Source: an uncultured Clostridia bacterium
GTDB lineage: Bacteria > Bacillota > Clostridia > Oscillospirales > Ruminococcaceae
Reading direction: 5' to 3'
Assembly: GCA_947510165.1 (NCBI GenBank)
Contig: CANNSB010000007.1
Location: forward strand, 1 to 64,000
Length of the DNA: 64,000 nt
Both the position numbers and the translations under genes were made by a program. Shown piece after piece: positions 22,769 to 31,732 of this stretch. Under the pieces are notes generated by a model. The model had not been told where the DNA came from and ran no database searches. It saw nothing but the letters and a program-made list of their open reading frames with translations. Every line of letters starts with the position of its first letter. Within the stretch, counting starts at the first letter, position 1.

Positions 22769-23238
22769 TTATTTCAATGATTTAACCCTGTTTTTATACT
22801 TCTTAATTCCAAGTTCATATGCTTCTTGTATCAATAATATAAACTCTCTAAATGTTTCTTCTATAGGATTTAGCACGCATACCCATCCCATCCATGCATA
22901 TACAGGATGTGGCATAATCTTATTAATTTCTGTAAAGTCATATGGCATATCTACAACTCTTCCTGCTTCAGGACGCTCTGGAATAAAACCAAAAAGTTCT
23001 TTGAATTTATTCTTACTTATACCCGTATTTACTCTGTAAATTCCAGACCTATCCAAATGTGAACCCTTATCATTTTCACCATCTTTTTGCTTTATAGTCA
23101 TAATATACACACACCGCGCTTCAGTATATCCGCTGGACTATAAAAAACACCTTCTTCTCCACATGCATTTACACGGACGGTTCCTTCCATACTCTCATGA
23201 CAATATTTTATGATAACTTCTGGTTCCATTTCCTTCAT
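22769..23238 (-). pseudogene. DUF6194-like protein, frameshifted
   Basis: An AAAGGA site precedes ATG at 23238. The first frame (MKEMEPEVIIKYCHE, GEEGVFYSPADILKRG) runs into a stop, and the protein continues from about 23110 in another frame (MTIKQKDGENDKGSHLDRSG, PHPVYAWMGWVCVLNP) to 22769. The switch occurs at a short GT-dinucleotide run near 23105-23115, so slippage is a plausible cause. The restored length of about 155 residues and the final motifs fit the small DUF6194 family, whose function is unknown. It is the last member of the minus-strand cluster. Confidence 0.6.
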
Positions 23239-23286
23239 AATAATTTTAATTCCTTTCTATTATTTTCTTTACAAATACTACGAATT

Positions 23287-24630
23287 TTAACACATTGCTG
23301 ATTTTTGTTTGATAATTGCTAATAGCAACCTCACATATTTAGAACCATCAATTGTCAACGATGTAACATATGCCACATTTTCAATGGATGCTTTTTCAAT
23401 CAATTCCATTTCACAGATTATACAGTCTTTCGGAAGTGAAAATGCAAGAATAGGAAGTAAACTTCCTCGATGCACTTCGCAACCAATATTCTCAAGTTCA
23501 CTTTGTAAAATATTTGCTATATGCGAAAGTTGCTTTAATAATTGGGTATATCCCTTTTTCCCTAACTGACACATAGACATATATAAACCTAATGTTCTCC
23601 ATGCACGTGTACAAGTAAAACTCATTTGAAAATTATCAACTTCCTTCTGCATTTCCCAATAATCAGAGTCTGCTGCATAAATGTTACATAATTGCTTGCT
23701 ATCACTCACCAATAAACATCCCACTCCGTATGATGTGAAAAGCCATTTACTTGGATCAATAGATACGCTATCACCCATGCTAAGATTTCCATGCTTTTTA
23801 ATACATGTATACAATGCACAAAATGCTCCTCCTGCGGCTGCATCAATATGGAGCCACATTCGGTACTTCTTGGCTATTTTATTTATAGCTGCCAATTCAT
23901 CAATTGCCCCTATTGAGGTTGTCCCATAGGTAGCTATAACTACTGCTAGTGTATATCCAGCCTTCATATCATCATCTACTTGTTTTTTCAGTGCAACTAC
24001 ATCCATTCGTTGTTCTGAATCTACAGGAATATTTCTAATATTATCCGGTGTTGCACCTAACACTTGTAGTGAACGATAAACTGAGAGGTGCACATTAACA
24101 CATACATAGTATCTCAATCTCTCCAGAGAGATACCGCCTTTTATGGCATTTTCCCTACCCAACTGTAAGCCAGATAGATTTGACATTGATCCACCACTTG
24201 TAATAATTCCTGGTGGAAATTGGCTATCTTAATATCTATAATTTACAAATTGAGCTATCCACTTTATAACTGTATTTTCAACTAATGTTGCAACAGGTCC
24301 GGCTCTCCATGCCCCTGACGTCTGATTACCTATCATGGCAAGCCAATCCCCCATTATAGATATAGGTAGCGGGCGAGGTGTTACATATCCATAATAATCT
24401 GGTGATAAAACATTGCAACCACCGGATTCCATCAACCGAAAGACATTGTTTGTTATTTCCTCCACTGTCATCGGGTTTTGTGGAATATTATTATTTAATA
24501 CGGTCTCTGCTATCTGTCGATTTTCTTTAAAAAATTCTTGTAGGCTCGCCATTTCATATGTACTACTTAAATATTTTAATATCATCTCACCAATTTTTGA
24601 ATTAAAAACTTCACTTTCAATATTATTCAT
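23287..24630 (-). pseudogene. PLP-dependent group II decarboxylase with in-frame TAA
   Basis: Pyridoxal-phosphate decarboxylase of the aromatic-amino-acid/glutamate type. The N-terminal part (YYGYVTPRPLPISI, NQTSGAWRAGPVAT) ends at TAA 24229-24231. The same frame continues directly with DSQFPPGIITSGGSMSN, the PLP aspartate in HIDAAAGGAF and the Schiff-base Lys in DPSKWLFTSYG, to 23287. One nonsense change therefore splits an otherwise complete gene of about 447 codons. The start overlaps the end of the P450 remnant. The amino-acid substrate cannot be told. Confidence 0.8.
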
Positions 24631-25191
24631 CTCGATTACCTACTTTGGAAATAGTCAACATCATATTCCTTGGTCTTAATACCAGAGAATTATCGTCTTC
24701 AACTTCTTTGTCCTTATATACTCTAATTTCATACTTAGATAACATCGCAGCTATAAGAATATTTCTTTCCATAATCGAAATCTTTTCTCCCATGCACTTC
24801 AATTGATGGCATCTTCCCATTTTTCAAGAACACTGACCGCAATTTTCTCAATTTTATCCACATCAATTTTGGGTAAAAAAAAGAATGGAGCAACCATTTT
24901 TCTTTGTTTTTCCCACTTCTCTCCATCATTCAGTATTAAGCTACCTCCTGCAATTGGAGTAAATATTCGAGAGAAGCTACTCCTTCCCACTTCTTTTTCC
25001 TCAATTACTCGCTTCACATAGTGTGCATTAAATGGAAATATATAGCTTTGCTCTCCCATTTTCACTTCTACAATATCTTTAAATTCATCATGAAGATTGG
25101 AAACAAACTTTATTGGACTCTCCTGAAATTCCTTAAGATCATTTGTTGTACATATCTTAATTGGTATACTAATATTTTTCTCATTTTTCAT
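24623..25191 (-). pseudogene. Cytochrome P450 with large internal deletion
   Basis: The start at 25191 follows a GGGAGG site. The N-terminal 130 residues include the C-helix motif GEKWEKQRKMVAPFF and end at 24799. Immediately in another frame comes the C-terminal heme region, with Cys in LKCMGEKISIMERN and the last helix and strands, ending at 24623. Some 230-270 residues (I helix, ExxR) are missing at a junction near 24800-24815. A working enzyme is excluded. P450s need oxygen, so the gene is unexpected in an anaerobe and probably came by transfer. Confidence 0.75.
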
Positions 25192-25195
25192 TTTA

Positions 25196-26449
25196 CTACC
25201 TCCCTGAAACTTCAACTTCTATTAATTCTTGAATTTTATAATGACACTCTTTCAAAGACTTTATTGAATCACCACTCAAGTAGTAATAGCATAAATGTGG
25301 CTGTGCAGAATATGGTGGAGCCACTACATAATCTCCTATTTCAACCAGCTGGCAAACCTCTTTTATTTGAGGGATGACTTCTAATTTATTTATCCCATTA
25401 ACACTCTCAATATAACCAGTTTCTCTGAAAACGATACCTCCATAAACAATCCCAATTTCATTTATTACTTTTGGTTGCTCTATAGTTATGTTCAAAAAAA
25501 TATCTACTATTAAGCGAACATAATCCAATCCATAGATTTCATTTACTGCCCGTATTGTATATGCTCCTCCTGGACGTAATCCCATATCTAACAAATACCG
25601 AACTCCATCTTTTATTCTAAATTCTATATGAGCAACTCCATTATCTATGCTTAATGCATCACATGCATACCCCGCGCATTCTATAATTTTAGCCAGTAAT
25701 TCCTCTTCCATTTGTGCGGGGTAAAAGGACATCGTCTCAGGAAAAAATGGACCAATACATATATTTTTTTCAAAAACACCTAAATCATACTTATTTCCAC
25801 GACATACTAATAAATCTAAATTTACTTCCTTTCCATCTAAGAACTCTTGTGCAATAACTTTTACATCATCATTTCCGTAACAAAATCTATTTCTATCCAT
25901 CATTGATGAGATTTTAGGATTCTTTATATACTTAAATAATTCCGCAAGTTTTTCTACATATTCTTCTTCGTTTCGAATAAGCATCACTGCTTGGCTGTTC
26001 ATCGAATCAACTATCTTAAGAACAAATTTCTCTCCCAAGCATGTTTTTAGATATTCATAAGATGTAAATTCGAATACAGGAACAGAGTTCGGAACAGAAA
26101 CACTATAGGATTGCATCACTTGTTTTTGATAATACTTATTCCTACTTCCTAAAGTTGTTGATATTGAGTAAAATTTTAAACTCATCTTTGCTGAAACAAC
26201 CGCTGATAGAAGTATTCCCCCCTCATAAAGAGGAGGAAATTTTTCTATTTTATATTCCTCTACCACTTTGCAAATTTTATTTATACATTGTTCATTCTCT
26301 ACAAGTTCCATCTCGTGGATAAACACATTCTCTGTGCTATCTAGAATTAAGGTTGCTTTTGGCGGTACAAAAAGATGTATTAAATGTCCATGTAGTGATT
26401 GAATAATATCCATATTGGGATAAGTATGTATAACTCCTACAATTCCCAT
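25196..26449 (-). CDS. ATP-grasp domain ligase
   Basis: A 417-residue ATP-grasp enzyme, complete from a GGGAGG-preceded ATG. The nucleotide-binding strands (KFVLKIVDSMNSQAVMLI), the EFLDGKEVNLDLL segment and the catalytic DMGLRPGGAY loop are present. Family members join a carboxylate to an amine through an acyl phosphate, often forming dipeptides. Its place between a radical SAM enzyme and a P450 suggests a peptide-like small molecule. It is the most intact member of the cluster. The substrate is unknown. Confidence 0.85.
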   Translation of the reverse strand: MGIVGVIHTYPNMDIIQSLHGHLIHLFVPPKATLILDSTENVFIHEMELVENEQCINKICKVVEEYKIEKFPPLYEGGILLSAVVSAKMSLKFYSISTTLGSRNKYYQKQVMQSYSVSVPNSVPVFEFTSYEYLKTCLGEKFVLKIVDSMNSQAVMLIRNEEEYVEKLAELFKYIKNPKISSMMDRNRFCYGNDDVKVIAQEFLDGKEVNLDLLVCRGNKYDLGVFEKNICIGPFFPETMSFYPAQMEEELLAKIIECAGYACDALSIDNGVAHIEFRIKDGVRYLLDMGLRPGGAYTIRAVNEIYGLDYVRLIVDIFLNITIEQPKVINEIGIVYGGIVFRETGYIESVNGINKLEVIPQIKEVCQLVEIGDYVVAPPYSAQPHLCYYYLSGDSIKSLKECHYKIQELIEVEVSGR

Positions 26450-26482
26450 TCTAAAACCTCCCTGTTCGCAAATTCTCTATAT

Positions 26483-27661
26483 CTAATATTTTTTCTCTAT
26501 TCCAGTTGCTATTGTATATTGTCTCTCTGGCATCAACCTGATAATCATTTCATCAATGTGGATCTTTCCAGCATGAGTTATTTCATATAAATCTCCTCTT
26601 CTCTTTATCCACTCATACCTTTCCCACTCTGCTAAGTGCTCTTTTGAACTCAAATCAAGAATTGAAATCACATCATTGGGAATGCAAAAATATTTTGGTG
26701 AAAATACACCACGTCGTTCTTCAACTGTACAAACATCACTAATCTGATCTATAGGGAATAGCCCTTTTGAAAGTCGCTCTTCATATTCTTCTACTGTAGC
26801 AACATTCATATAAGAACGTCCATTTAGAAACCCTCTTGCAGATGCTCCAATTCCCACCATATAGGAGCTTGCTACATAATCACTTTTTCCCCACAGCAAA
26901 CGTGTATACTCTGATACGCCAACCTTTGAATAAACTTGATCACACACATTATAAAACCCCTGTTTACTAAGACCATCAATGATACTCTCCACAAATATAT
27001 GTTTAAAACCGTTTGCTTTTTGAATCCAATCCCCCTTTAGCGAATTGGGCAGTGAATATGGATGTAATCGATAGTAATCCACACTTCCAATATTAACATT
27101 ATGCAATTGGTTGATATCATATTTTAATTGCTCAATTGTATGATTTGGTAAACCGTACATCATATACGCATTTAACTCTTTAAATGCGTATTCTGCAGTA
27201 GAATTAACCATTTTAATTGCTGTATCTGCATCATATGGGATGTTAAAACGCTTTCTCAAGTCATTGTCAAAGGTTTGTAATCCAAAGCTCAGACGTTGGA
27301 CACCAACACTTTTATATGCTTCCAATCGTTTTTTTGAATGTAGTGTTCTAAGCTCTCCTTCCACTGTAATCTCAGCATCATCTGATATACCGAATATTCT
27401 TTTCAATGATTTGTGTAGGTTTATAAAGGTATCACCATCTATAATTGAGGGCGAGCCTCCTCCATAATAAATCGACTTAAACTCTATTCCCTTAACCAAT
27501 GGTGCAATCATTTCTGACTCATGGACTAATGCATCAATATAATGATGCATATTACTTTCCAAAGAAATTACTTTAGTATTAAAGGGACAAAAGAGGCAGT
27601 GACTTATGCAGTATGGAATATGCACATATAATACAGATTCATTTTTTTCGGTAAAACACAT
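26483..27661 (-). CDS. Radical SAM enzyme, HemW/coproporphyrinogen-oxidase-like; 5' end frameshifted
   Basis: Radical SAM protein with the cluster-binding CISHCLFCPF (Cx3CxxC) after YVHIPY, followed by the YYGGGSPS glycine motif and a HemN-like C-terminal region. The ATG at 27661 lacks a ribosome site. A better start is ATG 27762 (AAGGTG at 27770-27775), whose frame MYETDGLPVTIYFYPLL joins the main frame only after a one-base shift in the A7 tract at 27642-27648. The gene is therefore probably frameshifted near its start. It is a likely tailoring enzyme of the cluster rather than a heme enzyme, as no heme genes are nearby. Confidence 0.8.
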   Translation of the reverse strand: MCFTEKNESVLYVHIPYCISHCLFCPFNTKVISLESNMHHYIDALVHESEMIAPLVKGIEFKSIYYGGGSPSIIDGDTFINLHKSLKRIFGISDDAEITVEGELRTLHSKKRLEAYKSVGVQRLSFGLQTFDNDLRKRFNIPYDADTAIKMVNSTAEYAFKELNAYMMYGLPNHTIEQLKYDINQLHNVNIGSVDYYRLHPYSLPNSLKGDWIQKANGFKHIFVESIIDGLSKQGFYNVCDQVYSKVGVSEYTRLLWGKSDYVASSYMVGIGASARGFLNGRSYMNVATVEEYEERLSKGLFPIDQISDVCTVEERRGVFSPKYFCIPNDVISILDLSSKEHLAEWERYEWIKRRGDLYEITHAGKIHIDEMIIRLMPERQYTIATGIEKKY

Positions 27662-27734
27662 AACTCATTCATATATCTTTCTATCTCATGATTCTGAGCC
27701 TTAATATTCGACAATAGTGGATAAAAATATATCG

Positions 27735-28055
27735 TTACTGGTAAACCATCTGTCTCATACATTTCATTTCACCTTCCTCCCAATTATTCCATGTTTTTCT
27801 CCATAAACTTTCAAACCCTGATATTTCTAATATTTTAACATATTCTACATATGTCCTGTGGCGACTATCTGTCTCAACCATCATACAGATATCCATCATT
27901 GCAGCATTAAAAGGACTACAAGAACCTTCATCAAATAATTTTTCTAAAATTATTACATCAGATCCAATTGGAACAAACTTGTATATCCGCTTAATCAATT
28001 CGATACACTCATCATCACTCCAGTCTGATAAAATATATCCTAATGAATATATTTT
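27735..28055 (-). pseudogene. C-terminal fragment of a SAM-dependent O-methyltransferase
   Basis: The frame gives WYKIYSLGYILSDWSDDE, then IGSDVIILEKLFDEG, a methionine-rich helix and the ETDSRHRTYVEYVKILEISGF motif of family 2 O-methyltransferases. The N-terminal two thirds is missing, and the frame begins abruptly next to an unrelated remnant at 28040. The end overlaps the true start of the radical SAM gene by 28 bases, so it was the preceding gene of the same operon. Confidence 0.7.
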
Positions 28056-28292
28056 ATACCAAATTGCAATGTTCCACCTCTAATAGGTTTTACACGAACA
28101 TAAATATGTGTAGATCTTCCTTTTTTTAAATCTTTATCTTAAATATTGAACAAAACAACACCGTTTCGTGCTTTTGAAACATCTCTTACAGTACTTATTC
28201 GAAGATCAGATTTAGCCGAAACATAATGGGCATAATTTGTATTCCATTCTATACTAGCAACATCTAATGGTCCGGCAAACCACTCACCTATT
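28040..28292 (-). pseudogene. C-terminal remnant of an unrecognised protein
   Basis: A strand-rich frame (AGPLDVASIEWNTNY, HYVSAKSDLRISTVRD, KKGRSTHIYVRVKPIRGG, QFGIKYIH) ends at TAG 28040 with an internal in-frame TAA near 28140. It has no start. It looks like the last domain of a secreted or structural protein; I cannot name it. Confidence 0.4.
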
Positions 28293-28322
28293 TACCTTCT
28301 GGTTAAAAAATAAGCGTGGGTA

Positions 28323-28688
28323 TTATGGTATATAAATCATAGACTGCGGTGGATATGATATGCCAATTTCTGATAGAGTTTTAGGTGTTTTATATCCAGT
28401 AGCTTTCCCTAGTCTATAAGCTATAGCTTTGTCTTTATTTCTAAAATAGGTATAAAAAAAGTCTTCAGAAATTTCTGAAGACTTTTTTGTTTTATTCAAG
28501 ATTGCTTCTGGAGTATCTAGAAGTATTTCTAAAACTTTAACCTCTCAAATCACCAGTTTAACGGGATTTGTATAATAGATAATTATTTTATCTATTATAC
28601 GTTTAGGGTATACCTTTCTATATTCAAAGGTCTTTCTGCAGTTTAATATATTTTCTTGGTTTGTTTATAATTTTTTATAGAACTTCAT
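28323..28688 (-). pseudogene. ASCH-domain protein, copy 1, with in-frame stops
   Basis: The frame ENILNCRKTFEYRKVYPK, then NPVKLVI, TGA, EVKVLEILLDTPEAI, SEDFFYTYFRNKDKAIAY and SYPPQSMIYIP, is an ASCH domain. ASCH proteins are small RNA-binding-like folds common near mobile elements. TGA near 28550 stands where copy 2 has a Gly codon, and TAA follows residue 7. Unlike copy 2, the C-terminus is complete. Confidence 0.65.
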
Positions 28689-28720
28689 TTTAGATAAGAA
28701 TAAAATAATAATGCAAATAT

Positions 28721-29719
28721 TTAATATACTTTTGTAAATACAAATTTTTGATTATCATTTCCTTTATTATGATCAATACTTATATTACATCCATCACTAT
28801 CAATATTTAATCTTTTATAAACATTAGCAGCAGAAATTACACTATATTGATTATTACCTTGATCTTTTAAATACCAGTATTGATCGTTATAATCATTATC
28901 TGGATACGTAATAACGTTTGATCCTTTATTACTGTCCCATGATAGAGTTGATCTTGGATAGTCAGCTGGTTTAATTTTATATGCTTTTAAATTATCATTA
29001 TATTCAATATTCCATTTTTGATTAATACTTGAATCTATATTTTCTACACTTACATTACCAAGAGCAGTTGCTGTAGATAGACGTTTATTAGATAATGAAT
29101 TAATCGTATATGTTCCATCTTCTATTTTATTTTGCTCAAAATAATAAGAATATAAGCCATCTTGTTTTGGTATAAAAGAATATTGTTCAGCTAAATCTTT
29201 AGGAAAGTTTGAAAAATTAATATTATCTAAGTTATTTTTAACTGCACCACCAATTTTAAAGCTTAAATACTCTCCTTCTTCAACTCTTACTTGAACACTA
29301 TCTTTTCCATATCTCATTTTGATATCTGCAATTTTATATGCCATATCTTTTACTTTATGATCTCTATAAAATTTTTGTTGATGATAAACATTATTATTTT
29401 CATCCCTAAATATAAATGTAAAGTCTGTTGTTATTTTAACATCATTTTTTATTGTTCCTGGGTCAATTATTTGACCACCGCTAGTCGGTCTTAAAGTAAC
29501 TGTTCCATCACCCATATCTAAAAATTTAAAAACTCCCCAATAAGGTTTTATAAATGTTCCTACTACACTAAAATCTAAACTGTAGTCGTTTAATACAGTA
29601 CGATTATTTGATACTTCATATAATTCTGATGATTCTGATTTATATTCTGTACCTTTTGCTTGATATGTAAACCCTAAAAATAAAACCAATGATAACATTA
29701 AAGAAAAAAACTTTTTCAT
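28721..29719 (-). CDS. Secreted protein with C-terminal ricin-type beta-trefoil lectin domain
   Basis: 332 residues with an N-terminal signal peptide (MKKFFSLMLSLVLFLGFTYQAKG). A beta-rich domain of about 175 residues follows that I do not recognise. From about residue 200 there is a beta-trefoil: GTYTINSLSNKRLSTA, three QxW-like repeats (NQKWNIEY, DQYWYLKD, NQKFVFTK). It is therefore a secreted carbohydrate-binding protein, possibly a toxin or adhesin whose N-terminal domain is the active part. It has no LPXTG anchor. A GGAGG site and an inverted repeat over the promoter lie upstream. The gene is intact between broken neighbours. Confidence 0.8.
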   Translation of the reverse strand: MKKFFSLMLSLVLFLGFTYQAKGTEYKSESSELYEVSNNRTVLNDYSLDFSVVGTFIKPYWGVFKFLDMGDGTVTLRPTSGGQIIDPGTIKNDVKITTDFTFIFRDENNNVYHQQKFYRDHKVKDMAYKIADIKMRYGKDSVQVRVEEGEYLSFKIGGAVKNNLDNINFSNFPKDLAEQYSFIPKQDGLYSYYFEQNKIEDGTYTINSLSNKRLSTATALGNVSVENIDSSINQKWNIEYNDNLKAYKIKPADYPRSTLSWDSNKGSNVITYPDNDYNDQYWYLKDQGNNQYSVISAANVYKRLNIDSDGCNISIDHNKGNDNQKFVFTKVY

Positions 29720-29748
29720 TATAATTCATCCTCCTGTTTAATAATATG

Positions 29749-29787
29749 TATACATTATACACAAAATATATACGCGTATAATGTATA
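29749..29787. promoter_or_regulatory. Inverted repeat over lectin promoter
   Basis: TATACATTATAC (29749-29760) and GTATAATGTATA (29776-29787) are perfect 12-bp complements around a 15-bp spacer. On the minus strand the inner copy supplies the TATAAT -10 of the lectin gene, so a repressor bound here would block transcription. Confidence 0.5.
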
Positions 29788-29996
29788 AATATGTCGTGTA
29801 ATAACAAGATTATTATTTAGAATATTTGATATAGATTTAAATAGAAGTTTATGATATAAATAATCTCTGATATAATATTGTTCTCCAATTACATCAGAAA
29901 ATAGGCTACAATATTATACGATACGTTTAAATGATTTTCCAATTATTCGGAAAATCATAGGGATGGGTATTGCATAATAATTCTCCTTGTATGTAG

Positions 29997-30030
29997 AAAA
30001 AGCTATAGTTTTAATTTAAATATAGCTTTT
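29997..30030. terminator. Hairpin with T-rich tail
   Basis: AAAAGCTATA pairs with TATAGCTTTT across a 14-nt loop, followed by a T-rich tract on the plus strand. No plus-strand gene precedes it, so it may belong to lost DNA. Confidence 0.45.
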
Positions 30031-30064
30031 ATTTTTTCTATAAATCCATAACATATATTATTAT

Positions 30065-30280
30065 CTAAAAATGTTTTTTTCTATGGTATTGTGATATATT
30101 AGAATAATAGTCATCAATACAATTAAGTATATTATTATTAGTTTTAAGATAATTATGTGGATTTTAATTACTAGATATAGCATTTTCAAGTCTAATTTTA
30201 TATCTTAGATATAAATAGTCTGCTTTTGAAAAATTAAAATCAGTTTTAAATAGTTAATATTCATTATCTTGACTATACGA
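30065..30280 (-). pseudogene. Internal-deleted remnant of the toxin-like effector domain
   Basis: The frame reads LFKTDFNFSKADYLYLRYKI, RLENAISSN, TAA, NPHNYLK, ILNCIDDYYSNISQYHRKKHF. The YLYLRYKIRLENA and DDYYSNISQYHRKKHF parts match EFIYLRYKLRLQHF and NNYYSDISDNKRKSEF of the gene at 5913-7471. About 100 residues between them are missing, including the HMMYTLSANL and GWLGD core. It is a dead second copy. Confidence 0.5.
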
Positions 30281-30344
30281 AATTAATGAATGGAAAATTG
30301 TACCCGCGCATTTTTCCCATACATACCATTTATAGGAATGTTAG

Positions 30345-30614
30345 CTAGTATTTGTTTTTTTTTCTAAAATAGGTATAAAAAAAGTCTTCAGAAATTCCTG
30401 AAGACTTTTTTGTTTTATTCCAGATTACTTCTGGAGTATCTGCTAAAATATCTATAACTGTTACTTCTCCAAGAACTAGCTTAACAGGAGCCGTTACATA
30501 TATTATTATTTTATCTATTTTTTGTTTAGGATATACCTTTCTATATTCAAAGGTCTTTCTGCAGTTTAATATATTTTCTGCATGGTATAGGTGTATTGGT
30601 AATAAGATATTCAT
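30345..30614 (-). CDS. ASCH-domain protein, copy 2, C-terminally truncated
   Basis: An 89-residue frame begins MNILLPIHLYHAENILNC and contains the ASCH core KTFEYRKVYPK, IIIYVTAPVKLVLGEVTVID and SEDFFYTYFRKK. It ends just after, where copy 1 continues for about 35 residues, so the protein is probably truncated. It lies directly after repA, in the place where small ASCH genes accompany replication modules of conjugative elements. Confidence 0.65.
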   Translation of the reverse strand: MNILLPIHLYHAENILNCRKTFEYRKVYPKQKIDKIIIYVTAPVKLVLGEVTVIDILADTPEVIWNKTKKSSGISEDFFYTYFRKKNKY

Positions 30615-31496
30615 TTAAATATTCTCCTTACTATATAAAATAAATTGACTTTCCATAAAAGAAAAAATGGTAGTTTTAAGATAACTTTTAAGGTTATTTA
30701 TCTTATCAAATCCTACCCTTTTTATATAATCTAAAAACTCTATTATATCGCAACTATTTATCTTATCAATAACCTCTACAAGTTCAGATTTATGGTGGAT
30801 ATGGTTGTGCATTTTGGTCGTATCATAATATTTCATCTCGGTAATAGATTGTACAAGAATATCTATAAATTCTTTTGTAGTGTTAAAAGCTTTTCTATTT
30901 TCAATTAAAAATTCATATTCAATCTGATATTTTATATTATCAGATATATGTTTAGTTGCTTTTTTCTTTTGAGTTTTATAAGCATTAATTTTATCTTTTG
31001 TTTGTTTGATTTTATCGTTAACCATTTCAAGAAGTTTGTTTTTAACCTTTATATTTCCATTTAACTTTTTAAGAAAATCCTTTTGTTTTTGGGCATAGGT
31101 TTTTTTAGCATTGATATTTTTGTTTACTTTATTTTCATCTTTTTTAGCATCTTTGGGAAGTTTAACATAGATGATATTAGCTTTGTTATGGCTTTGAGGT
31201 AGATCATCGATTAGTCCTACAGAAGATAACTCTTTAAATGTTTTGGTCGCTTTATTTCTTCCACAGTTTAAAATATCTTTAGCTTCATCTCTAGTCATAA
31301 AGACATATACCCTACCCTGTTTATCTATAAAGTGACTTGAAATTGATAGTTTTGTTCTATTAAGAAGAATACTGTATAATATCTTTGCTTCTGCTGAGAT
31401 TTTTTTATAGATTGGGTTTGTAAATATAGCCGATGGTATTATGTTATATGTAAAATTATACTCCATCTTCCCTGTTATATAGTTGTTATTTTTCAT
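30615..31496 (-). CDS. Replication initiator protein RepA (RepA_N type)
   Basis: A 293-residue protein with the RepA N-terminal winged-helix domain (FTNPIYKKISAEAKILYSILLNRTKLS, VFMTRDEAKDILNCGRNKATKTFKEL), a Lys-rich linker from about residue 115 and a helical C-terminal domain. It initiates replication of plasmids and of the excised circle of conjugative elements. The ASCH gene follows immediately. It marks one end of the integrated element's backbone here. Confidence 0.85.
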   Translation of the reverse strand: MKNNNYITGKMEYNFTYNIIPSAIFTNPIYKKISAEAKILYSILLNRTKLSISSHFIDKQGRVYVFMTRDEAKDILNCGRNKATKTFKELSSVGLIDDLPQSHNKANIIYVKLPKDAKKDENKVNKNINAKKTYAQKQKDFLKKLNGNIKVKNKLLEMVNDKIKQTKDKINAYKTQKKKATKHISDNIKYQIEYEFLIENRKAFNTTKEFIDILVQSITEMKYYDTTKMHNHIHHKSELVEVIDKINSCDIIEFLDYIKRVGFDKINNLKSYLKTTIFSFMESQFILYSKENI

Positions 31497-31533
31497 AGTA
31501 ATTCTCCTTAATATTTTGGTTTAGGACATAAAA

Positions 31534-31565
31534 AAAGCAGGATAGAAATTAATCTATCCTGCTTT
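31534..31565 (-). terminator. Intrinsic terminator upstream of repA
   Basis: AAAGCAGGATAGA pairs perfectly with TCTATCCTGCTTT over a 6-nt loop, with a T-run on the minus strand. It would end transcripts coming from the HerA gene before repA. Confidence 0.8.
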
Positions 31566-31732
31566 GTTTTTGTTTTATCTTTACAAAGTTTTATATCTTT
31601 TAAAGTTAGAGTATCATTTGTATATAGTCTATATATGAACTAAACTCTTTTCCTGTTAATTATATGAATTTACTGTTTAGGATTACTCCTGACATTTTGA
31701 AATATGAAAATTCCTTAATATTATCAAATTTA

